Below are positions 43,706 to 51,230 of a stretch of DNA of 64,000 nucleotides, one piece after another; within the stretch, counting starts at the first letter, position 1; every line of letters begins with the position of its first letter. A program made the translations under genes and the position numbers. The DNA comes from Teretinema sp942493045 (GTDB taxonomy: Bacteria > Spirochaetota > Spirochaetia > Treponematales > Treponemataceae): contig OW818665.1 in assembly GCA_942493045.1 (NCBI GenBank), positions 2,542,001 through 2,606,000 of the forward strand, given 5' to 3'. The notes under the pieces are model-generated. The model was not told where the DNA came from, ran no database searches, and worked only from the letters and a program-made list of their open reading frames with translations.

Positions 43706-43734
43706 TTGACAGGTAGTTTTAATGATGGTATAAT
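43706..43734 (+). promoter_or_regulatory. Consensus promoter of the M23-bactofilin-YaaR-PSP1 operon
   Basis: TTGACA (43706-43711) and TATAAT (43729-43734), both perfect, are separated by 17 bases, about 36 bases before the GTG start. This is the best-matching promoter in the window. Confidence 0.88.
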
Positions 43735-43770
43735 AACGAGCTTAGTTGTTTTTACCGAAGGGAGAAAAGA

Positions 43771-44799
43771 GTGGCCAAGACCAGAGGGTATAAACGGTTT
43801 GAAAATAGCGTATTCCGCTCAATAGGCCGTTTTTTTAAAAAAACCGTGCTGTCTGCCGGTACAGCCCTGTCCTCTTTTTTGCGGGGCGGGCGGCGCAAGC
43901 TGACTATTATGGTTGTTCCGCATTCCCAAAAAAAGGTTATGAACTTTCAGGCTTCCATTTTTTCGCTCTTTTTCTTCTGCCTTTTTATCTGTGGGATTAT
44001 CGTCTCGTTTTTCTGGTTTTCCCAGAATGCCCTACTCACTAACCAATCATTAACCGACCTTGAACGTCAAAGCCGTGAAGCCCAAGCCAGTTTGGATGTT
44101 TTGAAAGATGAAACCGGCAATCTGCTGAAAGCGGCCCGTAACTTCCAAAATGCTTTTTCCGGCACATTGTCGGTTATCGGTCTGGACGCCTCTGCCGAAG
44201 CGGCGAAAAGCGACATGCAAAACGGCGATCTTTCCTCCCTTTTTGGTGTACGGGAGACAGCCAGCGGTACCTTGATGGAAATTCAGGAAATTCAGCGTTT
44301 GGCCGGTTATCTTGAAAACTCGGTTCAGCCCATGCAGGAAATCGGGAAATTGCTGGATTCCCAGAGCGCCCTGTTTTCGGATATTCCCAGTCTGTGGCCT
44401 ATCAAGGGCGGAATTGGCCATGTTTCCATGGTTTTCGGACAAAACAAGCATCCTTTTACCGGTCAGTGGTATGTGCATAAGGGTGTAGATCTTTCGACCT
44501 ACCGCTCCGGTGACGCCATTCTGGCCACCGCTGACGGCCAGGTAGTAACCGTAGAGTTTGACGCTTCGTTCGGCAATTATGTGATAATCAAGCACAAGCA
44601 CGGGTTTTATACCCGCTATGCGCATATGTCCTCCTTCCGGGTAAACAGGGGCCAGTTTGTACAGCAGGGTCAGGTGATCGGGTATATCGGTAATACCGGT
44701 GTATCAACCGGACCGCATCTGCATTATGAAGTGCATCTTGGTTCCGACGTTGTCGATCCCATGAAGTACCTGAACATCAAGGTAACTGATAACAAGTAA
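43771..44799 (+). CDS. Membrane-anchored M23-family peptidase (LytM-like)
   Basis: A 342-residue protein with a basic cytoplasmic N-terminus, one membrane helix (residues about 65-90), a coiled-coil linker (LTDLERQSREAQASLDVL) and a C-terminal M23 domain (about 225-335). The zinc ligands are visible in HKGVDLS, YAHMS and GPHLHYEV, so the endopeptidase site looks intact. It should cut peptidoglycan cross-links in the periplasm. It starts at GTG with GGGAGAAAAG upstream. The bactofilin gene follows after 11 bases; M23-bactofilin pairs shape cells in several bacteria (family knowledge). Confidence 0.92.
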   Translation: MAKTRGYKRFENSVFRSIGRFFKKTVLSAGTALSSFLRGGRRKLTIMVVPHSQKKVMNFQASIFSLFFFCLFICGIIVSFFWFSQNALLTNQSLTDLERQSREAQASLDVLKDETGNLLKAARNFQNAFSGTLSVIGLDASAEAAKSDMQNGDLSSLFGVRETASGTLMEIQEIQRLAGYLENSVQPMQEIGKLLDSQSALFSDIPSLWPIKGGIGHVSMVFGQNKHPFTGQWYVHKGVDLSTYRSGDAILATADGQVVTVEFDASFGNYVIIKHKHGFYTRYAHMSSFRVNRGQFVQQGQVIGYIGNTGVSTGPHLHYEVHLGSDVVDPMKYLNIKVTDNK

Positions 44800-44810
44800 C
44801 AGGATTTTTC

Positions 44811-45239
44811 ATGGCCTTTCAACCTTTTGAAGATGTTTCAATAAATACAATAATCGGCCCCGGGACTATGATCCGGGGTAAGCTGTCTATAGCGGGCTTT
44901 GTGCGCATCGACGGTGACGTTGAAGGCAGCATTGAAACCCCGTCCCGTTTGATTATCGGCGAGCGTGCCCGGGTGAAGGGCGATATCCGGGCTTTGTTTG
45001 TGACCGTCGGCGGGGTGGTGCAGGGAGACGTGATCGCTCCGGAAGGGGTTTCAATCCTTTCCAGCGGAATGGTGCTGGGTTCTGTTATCACGAGGAAGTT
45101 GCAGGTGGAAGAAGACGTGATCCTTCAAGGCGCCTGTACCGCGGTGAATGATGAAAGCCGGTTTCAGGCGGTACTGCAGGAATATAACAATCGCAAGGCT
45201 CTTGGTTCATCCGGCTTTGCCCAGTCTGGCAGAACTTGA
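44811..45239 (+). CDS. Bactofilin (polymer-forming cytoskeletal protein)
   Basis: A 142-residue protein with a central right-handed beta-helix of short repeats: NTIIGPGTMIRGKLSIAGFV, RIDGDVEGSIETPSRLIIGE and RARVKGDIRALFVTVGGVVQ. The ends are short and disordered. Bactofilins polymerise without nucleotides at the inner membrane and recruit M23 peptidases. It lies directly after an M23 peptidase gene, so the two probably work together on cell shape. Its TGA overlaps the ATG of the next gene by one base. Confidence 0.93.
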   Translation: MAFQPFEDVSINTIIGPGTMIRGKLSIAGFVRIDGDVEGSIETPSRLIIGERARVKGDIRALFVTVGGVVQGDVIAPEGVSILSSGMVLGSVITRKLQVEEDVILQGACTAVNDESRFQAVLQEYNNRKALGSSGFAQSGRT

Positions 45240-45775
45240 TGGCGGGACCGCTTTCGGTTGATCCGGCCTCTCCTTTTTTTTCTTCTGTCAGCGCCCAGGC
45301 CGCCCGTCAGTTAGGCGCCAAAAAATCACAAGAGCAGGATTCAAAAGCGAAACTCGGGGTGCGGCGGTTTGACCGTATCCTGGAAAGCGAGCAGACAGAT
45401 AAAACTCCTGCTGAAAATGCCGGAATTCCGGCTCATTTGGCCGGGTTGCCAGCCGAAAAAATTCTAGAAATCTTATTAGATGATGTGCATTCCGCGGGCG
45501 ACCGATTGAAGGACAATCAGGCTCCCGAACAAATTATCGCCTATAAACAGGCGGTGCGCCATTTTGTGCGTTTTGTGGTGGATCGCTCCTATACTGTGAC
45601 AGAGTCCGTTTCTGGTGGTAATATATTAAAGCGCAAGAAGTTCATTCAGGTCGAGGTGATCGACCAGAAACTGGAACAGTTGGCGGCGGGCATTCTTTCC
45701 GGCCAGAGAAACCAGATGGCCTTGCTGGCCCGCATTGAAGAAATAAACGGTTTGTTGATCGATCTTTTATCCTGA
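45239..45775 (+). CDS. YaaR/DUF327 family protein
   Basis: A protein of about 178 residues matching the YaaR (DUF327) family. After a disordered N-terminus comes a helical core with FDRILESEQTDKTPAENAG, ILLDDVHSAGDRLKDNQAPE, YKQAVRHFVRFVVDRSY and KRKKFIQVEVIDQKLEQL. Function is unknown; in Bacillus the yaaR gene sits near the yaaT (ricT) gene, and here a PSP1/RicT gene follows after 12 bases, so the association is conserved. I start at ATG 45239; a TTG at 45236 is the alternative. Confidence 0.85.
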   Translation: MAGPLSVDPASPFFSSVSAQAARQLGAKKSQEQDSKAKLGVRRFDRILESEQTDKTPAENAGIPAHLAGLPAEKILEILLDDVHSAGDRLKDNQAPEQIIAYKQAVRHFVRFVVDRSYTVTESVSGGNILKRKKFIQVEVIDQKLEQLAAGILSGQRNQMALLARIEEINGLLIDLLS

Positions 45776-45787
45776 TGGAGGGAATAC

Positions 45788-46705
45788 ATGGGCAATGCCT
45801 TTAACGACGATATACATTCTGAGGATCTCGCGAATCTGGAAGATCCCCAGCAAGAGACGCATCATGAGGGTAACGGAAATTTCGTATTTCCGGAGCCCCT
45901 GTATCATTTGAAACTGGAATATTCCAGCGAAAGCCTGTATGCCACCCACGACAGCATTGTTCCTGAACCGGGCAGTTATGTGCTGGTACCGACCCGCTAC
46001 GGCAAGGACATAGCCCTGGTAATGGGAAAAGTGCGTATTCCGATCGGAATACGGCCCGAGGATGTGGTGGTTATTGACCGGATGGCTGAACCGGTGGACC
46101 TGGAGCGTACCGCTGAACTTAAGGAAAAGGAAGCGCAGGCTTTTCATGTCTTCCGGGATAAGGTGAATCAACACGGACTGGAAATGAAGCTGGTCTCCAC
46201 GCATTATCTGATTGATGAACCGAAAATACTGTTCTTTTTCAGCGCCGAAACGCGGGTGGATTTCCGTGATCTGGTTAAAGATCTGGTTTCCGTGTTTAAA
46301 ATGCGCATTGAACTGCGTCAGATCGGGGTGCGCGATGAGTCCCGCATTACCGGCGGACTCGGCGTTTGCGGAAGGGTGCATTGCTGCCACGCGGTGAATG
46401 ACAAACTGCGTCCGGTGTCCATCCGGATGGCCAAGGATCAAAATCTTTCACTCAATTCCATGAAAATTTCCGGTCAATGCGGCCGTCTGCTTTGCTGCCT
46501 GGCCTATGAACACGACTGGTATTGCGAAGAGCGCAAGACCCTGCCGAATGAGGGTGTGCGCCTGTTTTATGATGAAGTTAATTTCCGGGTGATCGAAGTA
46601 AATCCGCTGACCCGAATAGTCCGCCTGCTGGGTGAGGATGGGCGTATGCTGGAGATTCCGGCCTCGCGCATGAGCCGTGAAGCCGGTAAGTGGCGTATAC
46701 AGTAA
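45788..46705 (+). CDS. PSP1/RicT-family protein
   Basis: A 305-residue protein with the PSP1 C-terminal domain. The Cys-rich signature GVCGRVHCCHAVND, SLNSMKISGQCGRLLCCLAY and the preceding VDFRDLVKDLV strand are all present, giving the Cys pairs thought to hold Fe-S clusters in the RicA-RicF-RicT complex. In Bacillus RicT acts in RNA processing and phosphorelay control. The N-terminal 40 residues are acidic (DDIHSEDLANLEDPQQE). Partners RicA/RicF are not in this window. It ends the M23-bactofilin-YaaR operon; a hairpin terminator follows. Confidence 0.92.
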   Translation: MGNAFNDDIHSEDLANLEDPQQETHHEGNGNFVFPEPLYHLKLEYSSESLYATHDSIVPEPGSYVLVPTRYGKDIALVMGKVRIPIGIRPEDVVVIDRMAEPVDLERTAELKEKEAQAFHVFRDKVNQHGLEMKLVSTHYLIDEPKILFFFSAETRVDFRDLVKDLVSVFKMRIELRQIGVRDESRITGGLGVCGRVHCCHAVNDKLRPVSIRMAKDQNLSLNSMKISGQCGRLLCCLAYEHDWYCEERKTLPNEGVRLFYDEVNFRVIEVNPLTRIVRLLGEDGRMLEIPASRMSREAGKWRIQ

Positions 46706-46746
46706 CAGCAACGCGGTAAAATCAAAAAATCAATAAAGCGTAACCG

Positions 46747-46796
46747 GGGCACCTTGAAAACAGATGAAGTATTTCGAGGTGCCCTGCTTTTATTTT
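46747..46796 (+). terminator. Terminator hairpin, copy A of a repeated palindrome
   Basis: GGGCACCTTGAAA (46747-46759) pairs with TTTCGAGGTGCCC (46772-46784) over 13 bp with one G-U, followed by TGCTTTTATTTT. The right arm is repeated exactly at 57029-57041. Confidence 0.75.
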
Positions 46797-47602
46797 CGGC
46801 ACAGGGCTATGGTATAGGCGCCTTCGGAGCTCCAGGGGCTTTCGGCGAAATCGCTGAAAAAGGTGATGTCCGTAAAACCGGCTTCAGCGGCGCATTGTTC
46901 GATGCGGCCTCTGGTGGGCGGCAGTATCTGCACATTGCGGTTTGAGCGAATTTTACTGCCGTTGCCCAGTTCGAGCGTAGTATCAAGATCTATCAGTCCG
47001 TCGTCCCGGTATTGGTAGACTCTGGTCAGGTTTACCCGGACTGAACTGCGACTGGGCAGCACCGTTGTGCGTGATTTTATAAGCTGATCATAGTTAAGTA
47101 CTTGAATAACCAGTATTCCCGAATTTCTCAATAAGCTGTGGCAGTCATGAAAGAATTTGCGCTGCAGGGTTTCGTCGGAGAGGTAGGGGAGCATATTTTC
47201 CAGGCAGGAGATAATGTTAAACGAGTCGGCTTTGAGAAAGCGGCGCATATCGAGGGTGGACATCTCAAAAAAGCGGATGGTTGAGCTGCTGCGCTTGATG
47301 CGCCGTCGGGCGGTCGCGACCATATCCGGGTTTTTATCGATACCGGTAATGTCCAGACCAAAACTGTTGAGTTTGTTTTCCAGTGTTCCGGTGGCGCAGC
47401 CGATGCCGAGCAGCCGGGTAAAGGGCGCCGGTTTTTGGGCAGAGGCTTCCTGCAATTCAGTGTGGCGACGCAGGAAAAAGTTCAGGCTTTCGCTGGTAAG
47501 CGGGAACAGCTCATCATAATATTCCAAAATCGCGGAATAATACTCCTGAATATTTTCAGTTAGCTGCGGGGTCTCATTTTGATTACCAGGAGAGAAACTC
47601 AT
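46790..47602 (-). CDS. SAM-dependent methyltransferase
   Basis: A 270-residue class I methyltransferase. The SAM-binding motif I is LLGIGCATGTLENKLNSFG near residue 64, followed by ITGIDKNPDMV (motif for the ribose-binding acid) and NIISCLENMLPYL. The C-terminal half has a beta region (VRVNLTRVYQYRDDG). The substrate is unknown. AAGGAG precedes the ATG at 47602. It diverges from the hydrogenase operon and converges on the PSP1 gene. Confidence 0.85.
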   Translation of the reverse strand: MSFSPGNQNETPQLTENIQEYYSAILEYYDELFPLTSESLNFFLRRHTELQEASAQKPAPFTRLLGIGCATGTLENKLNSFGLDITGIDKNPDMVATARRRIKRSSSTIRFFEMSTLDMRRFLKADSFNIISCLENMLPYLSDETLQRKFFHDCHSLLRNSGILVIQVLNYDQLIKSRTTVLPSRSSVRVNLTRVYQYRDDGLIDLDTTLELGNGSKIRSNRNVQILPPTRGRIEQCAAEAGFTDITFFSDFAESPWSSEGAYTIALCRK

Positions 47603-47628
47603 GCGAAAACTCCTTCTAGTCTGTGTAT

Positions 47629-47656
47629 ACTATAATGATTTTTCAACTAAGAACAA
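47629..47656 (-). promoter_or_regulatory. Candidate promoter of the methyltransferase gene
   Basis: On the minus strand TTGTTC (47656-47651) and TATAGT (47634-47629) are 16 bases apart, about 27 bases before the ATG. Confidence 0.4.
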
Positions 47657-47680
47657 CTATCAATTTAAAAAGTAATACGA

Positions 47681-47709
47681 TTGACCAATTCGATATATTT
47701 TTATACAAT
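47681..47709 (+). promoter_or_regulatory. Promoter of the hydrogenase operon
   Basis: TTGACC (47681-47686) and TACAAT (47704-47709) are 17 bases apart. The predicted transcript would begin near the ribosome site CGGAG, which leaves a very short leader before the ATG at 47727. Confidence 0.65.
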
Positions 47710-47726
47710 AGCTTTCGGAGACTCAA

Positions 47727-47987
47727 ATGAATACACCCGAAACCACTATCACCCTTTGCATGGGAAGCTCCTGCTTCTCCAGGGGAAACAATAATAACGC
47801 TGAAATGCTTTCGCGCTATATTCAGGAACGCGGTCTCGCAGCCAGTATCGAAGTTCAGGGTTGTCTCTGCGAAGGACACTGCAAGGGCGGACCCAATATC
47901 AAAATAAATGGAGAGCTTTTTCAGGGTGTAAGCGCTGAAATGCTGTTTGATCTGCTGGATCATACCCTCGCCAAGGCGCATGTATGA
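47727..47987 (+). CDS. Thioredoxin-like [2Fe-2S] ferredoxin (NuoE-type fold), copy 1
   Basis: An 86-residue protein with the four-Cys pattern of NuoE/thioredoxin-like ferredoxins: CMGSSC near the N-terminus and CEGHC near residue 53, in TLCMGSSC...QGCLCEGHCKGGPNI. It should carry electrons to or from the adjacent [FeFe] hydrogenase-like protein. An additional Cys (GCLC) precedes the second pair. Its stop overlaps the next gene (ATGA). A second, shorter homologue lies at 50964. Confidence 0.88.
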   Translation: MNTPETTITLCMGSSCFSRGNNNNAEMLSRYIQERGLAASIEVQGCLCEGHCKGGPNIKINGELFQGVSAEMLFDLLDHTLAKAHV

Positions 47988-49702
47988 ATTACCGCAGCCC
48001 CATCTACACAGAAAAAACCCAGTGCCAGGATTGTTACAAATGCATCAGGGAATGTCCGGTTAAAGCCATCCGGGTAGAAAACGGGCACGCCATGATTATT
48101 ACCGAGCTTTGTGTGCTTTGCGGTCATTGCGTCACAATCTGCCCGGCCGGGGCAAAGCGCGTCCGTGATGATCAGAGTCGAGCCAAGCAGCTGTTAGCCC
48201 TTCGGGAACGGGTCATAGCCTCCATTGCTCCGTCCTTTGTTTCCGAGTTTCCCGGAGTAAAAAGCGCAGAACTGGTCGCGGCGATAAAAAAACTGGGTTT
48301 TTTCGGGGTATCCGAGACGGCTATCGGCGCGGACCTGGTTTCCGCCCAGATTGCGGAGGACTTTTCCAAAAGCACAGCCGAAAGCCAAAAGCTGTACCTT
48401 TCTTCGGCCTGTCCGACGACTGTGGAGTATATCAAGCGCTATATGAGCGAATTTACGCCGTATATCACTGATCGGGCTTCGCCGCTTTTAGCGCATTCCC
48501 GGTACTTAAAACAACTGTACGGCGCGAATACCGCTATTGTGTTTATCGGGCCTTGCATTTCCAAAAAACGGGAGTCCGATGTCTGGGACAGTGTGGATGT
48601 CGTAATATCGTTTCAGGATTTAAAGAAATGGCTCGCCGATGCCGGAATAAAAATTTCCTCCGATCAGAGCGCTGACTTTATTCCCTTTCACGCGGCCCGC
48701 GGGTCGCTGTATCCGGTGGACGGCGGCATGATCGCGGCGGTGCGTAAGTACGGGCGTTCCGTACCGATCCGGATGCTGTCAATAACGGGCTTGAGCGAGA
48801 TCGAGCAGGCGCTGCGCGGGCTCGATCCCAAGAAATTAACCTCGCCGGTTTTTATGGAACTTTTGGCCTGTCCGGGCGGCTGCATTAACGGACCGCTCAC
48901 CTCGCGTACCGAGCCGGTAGCCTTGAAACGGCTGAACCTGATTGAATACGCCGAACACTGCGCTGAAACCCTTACGGAGCTCCGTCCGGAAATGAGCGGA
49001 ACCTTACCGGTCGACAAACCCGCGGTCATGATTTATTCCGACGAGCAGATCCGCAACGCTCTGCGGCAGGTCGGTAAGTTTGAGCTCAAGGATGAACTGA
49101 ACTGCGGCAGCTGCGGCTATGATACCTGCCAGGCTTTCGCCAGGGCGATGCTGGATATGCGCGCCGAGAAGACGATGTGTCTTTCCTACATGCGCAAACT
49201 GGCCCAGAAAAAAGCCAATGGTCTGATCCGGGCTATACCTTCCGGTGTGGTGATAATCGGGTCCGATCTCGGCATAATTGAATGTAATGAGAATTTCGCG
49301 CGTCTGATGGGCGATGATATTCTGGCGATGTACGAAGCCAAACCCGGGATGGAGGGAGCTGACCTGTCCAAAATTACCGGTATGCATAAATTCTTTACTG
49401 ATGTGATGTCGCCGGATGGTCCGGATGTGGTTGAACATGAATTTCGCGAGGGTAAAAAGATATATCACGCCACTGTCTTTTCCATCGAAAAAGGCGAAAG
49501 CGCCTGCGGTGTTGTACAGGACGTAACCGCCCCGCAGATTCAGAAAGACCGGGTTATCAAGCAGACCCGTAAGGTTATCAACAAAAATCTGGCTGTGGTC
49601 CAGAAAATCGCCTTCCTGCTCGGGGAAAACGCCGCGGAAACCGAAGCGACGCTCAACTCGATCATCGAATCGTTCTCCGCCGAGGAGGAGGTTTCTGAAT
49701 GA
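47984..49702 (+). CDS. [FeFe] hydrogenase-like protein with altered L1 motif, [4Fe-4S] and PAS domains
   Basis: A 572-residue protein. Residues about 1-60 carry two ferredoxin motifs (CQDCYKCIRECP, CVLCGHCVTICP). The H-cluster region has L1 SSACPT (A142, C143), L2 FIGPCISKKRE and L3 ACPGGCINGP. The cysteines that bind the cluster are kept, but the first Cys of the canonical TSCCP, the proton relay, is Ala. A Cys-rich segment (NCGSCGYDTCQAFARAM) and a PAS-like domain (GVVIIGSDLGIIECNENFARLM) follow. Such features are seen in sensory HydS/HfsB-type proteins. It is probably a redox sensor or accessory subunit rather than a fast catalyst. Confidence 0.88.
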   Translation: MNYRSPIYTEKTQCQDCYKCIRECPVKAIRVENGHAMIITELCVLCGHCVTICPAGAKRVRDDQSRAKQLLALRERVIASIAPSFVSEFPGVKSAELVAAIKKLGFFGVSETAIGADLVSAQIAEDFSKSTAESQKLYLSSACPTTVEYIKRYMSEFTPYITDRASPLLAHSRYLKQLYGANTAIVFIGPCISKKRESDVWDSVDVVISFQDLKKWLADAGIKISSDQSADFIPFHAARGSLYPVDGGMIAAVRKYGRSVPIRMLSITGLSEIEQALRGLDPKKLTSPVFMELLACPGGCINGPLTSRTEPVALKRLNLIEYAEHCAETLTELRPEMSGTLPVDKPAVMIYSDEQIRNALRQVGKFELKDELNCGSCGYDTCQAFARAMLDMRAEKTMCLSYMRKLAQKKANGLIRAIPSGVVIIGSDLGIIECNENFARLMGDDILAMYEAKPGMEGADLSKITGMHKFFTDVMSPDGPDVVEHEFREGKKIYHATVFSIEKGESACGVVQDVTAPQIQKDRVIKQTRKVINKNLAVVQKIAFLLGENAAETEATLNSIIESFSAEEEVSE

Positions 49703-50928
49703 GTGATCCAGCTGGAGCAGGAACCTTCATCGAGGTTGGCCATCATCAGCTTTGTAAATATAACCAGGGCGCGCCCGGAGACGCCTTTCTGTCCCAGAAA
49801 AATGAGGCGGACGGCCGGGTAATTACCGTACTGTCCGACGGTTTGGGCTCGGGGATCAAGGCCGGCGTGCTTTCTACTTTGACGGCTACTATGGCGATGA
49901 AGTTTGTGGCTTCCGACATTCCGATCAAGCGCGCCGCGGATATTATTATGAATACCCTGCCGGTGTGCAAGGAACGCGGCATCAGCTATGCCACTTTTAC
50001 CCTGGTTGATATCGAACCGAGTTCATCGGTTCGTATCATGGAGTACGACAATCCGGGATATATTCTGGTTCGAGAAAAGACTGTGGTGGAACCGATTAAG
50101 ATTTGTACGACTATTGAGCGTAAAAATAAAAAAACCGCGCCCTCCCGGGAAGCTATCCTTTACTATTCGGATTATAAGGCCCGCCCGGGAGACAGACTGA
50201 TTTTTTTTTCCGACGGGGTAACCCAGGCCGGAATGGGCAGCCGGCAGTTTCCGCTGGGCTGGGGCGCCGCGCAGGTTCAGGATTTTGTGATGGAGACGAT
50301 CGAGGCCAGTCCGCTGATCAGCGCGCGTGAACTGGCTAGAACCCTGGTTGTGCGCGCCCAGCAGCATGACAGCTGGCAGGCTAAAGACGATATTACCTGC
50401 GGCGTGATATATTTCAGGCACCCGCGGGACCTGCTGATAATGACCGGGCCGCCGATCAATCCGGATCACGATGATGAGATGGCCCGCGACTTTAACGCCT
50501 TCAGCGGGCGGAAGATTGTCAGCGGTGGGACGACGGCTAATATCCTGTCGCGTCAGCTCAATCGGCCGGTAAAGCTGAATCTGAAGAATATTGATCCTGT
50601 TGTGCCTCCTACCTCTACCATGGAAGGAGCCGATTTGGTGACCGAGGGCATTATCACCCTTGGTAAAGTCTCAGAAATCCTGGAGCGCGGTTCGCGGCCC
50701 GGCGCGGCCTTTATCCAGGATGGTGAGCGGGTTAACGGCGCGACAAAAATTGTTGAGCTGCTGCTGGACAGCGATCGCATCATGTTTATGGTCGGCACCA
50801 AGATTAATGAGGCGCATCAGGACCCGAACATGCCGGTGGAGCTGGAAATCCGGCGCAACGTAGTCAAGAAAATACAGGCTTTGCTCCAGGAGCAATACCT
50901 GAAGGAAGTGACCATCCGGTATTTATAA
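49699..50928 (+). CDS. SpoIIE-type PPM serine phosphatase
   Basis: A 409-residue cytoplasmic protein. Residues about 1-235 are a PPM/SpoIIE phosphatase core with metal ligands in VLSDGLGSGIKAGVLS, FFSDGVTQAG and KDDITCGVI. The remaining 170 residues (GPPINPDHDDEMARDF, FSGRKIVSGGTTANILS) are an extra domain I cannot name. The ATG overlaps the sensory hydrogenase stop (ATGA). In clostridial hfs-type loci a SpoIIE-like protein accompanies the hydrogenase, so a phosphorylation switch reading hydrogenase redox state is plausible (inference). The partner kinase or anti-sigma factor is not in the window. Confidence 0.88.
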   Translation: MSDPAGAGTFIEVGHHQLCKYNQGAPGDAFLSQKNEADGRVITVLSDGLGSGIKAGVLSTLTATMAMKFVASDIPIKRAADIIMNTLPVCKERGISYATFTLVDIEPSSSVRIMEYDNPGYILVREKTVVEPIKICTTIERKNKKTAPSREAILYYSDYKARPGDRLIFFSDGVTQAGMGSRQFPLGWGAAQVQDFVMETIEASPLISARELARTLVVRAQQHDSWQAKDDITCGVIYFRHPRDLLIMTGPPINPDHDDEMARDFNAFSGRKIVSGGTTANILSRQLNRPVKLNLKNIDPVVPPTSTMEGADLVTEGIITLGKVSEILERGSRPGAAFIQDGERVNGATKIVELLLDSDRIMFMVGTKINEAHQDPNMPVELEIRRNVVKKIQALLQEQYLKEVTIRYL

Positions 50929-50963
50929 CCGGCGGTCCGCAAGATAAATCGCAGGAGTGTTGT

Positions 50964-51230
50964 ATGTCAGAGAAAATCAAGGTTGTTATTTGTTCAGGCA
51001 CTGCCTGTTTTGTAATGGGCGCGTCGGAGCTTTTGCTGCTGGAAGAAAACCTTTCGGAAAGTCTCCGCTCCCGGGTGGAAATTGAAGGCGTTACCTGTTT
51101 AGGATTTTGCAGAGATTCAACTTTGGGGAAGGCTCCCTTTGTGACAATAAATGGAGAAGTGATCGCGTCCGCGACCCTGCCGGGTGTGCTGGACAGAATA
51201 CAGGAGATTGCGGATGCTGAATATAAATAA
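50964..51230 (+). CDS. Thioredoxin-like [2Fe-2S] ferredoxin, copy 2
   Basis: An 88-residue protein with the four-Cys pattern CSGTAC and CLGFC, as in the NuoE/HoxE fold, and IEGVTCLGFCRDS. It should supply electrons to the hydrogenase whose gene overlaps its end. It is similar in length and Cys layout to the 47727 protein but has diverged in sequence. The ribosome site AGGAGTG precedes the ATG at 50964. Confidence 0.86.
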   Translation: MSEKIKVVICSGTACFVMGASELLLLEENLSESLRSRVEIEGVTCLGFCRDSTLGKAPFVTINGEVIASATLPGVLDRIQEIADAEYK

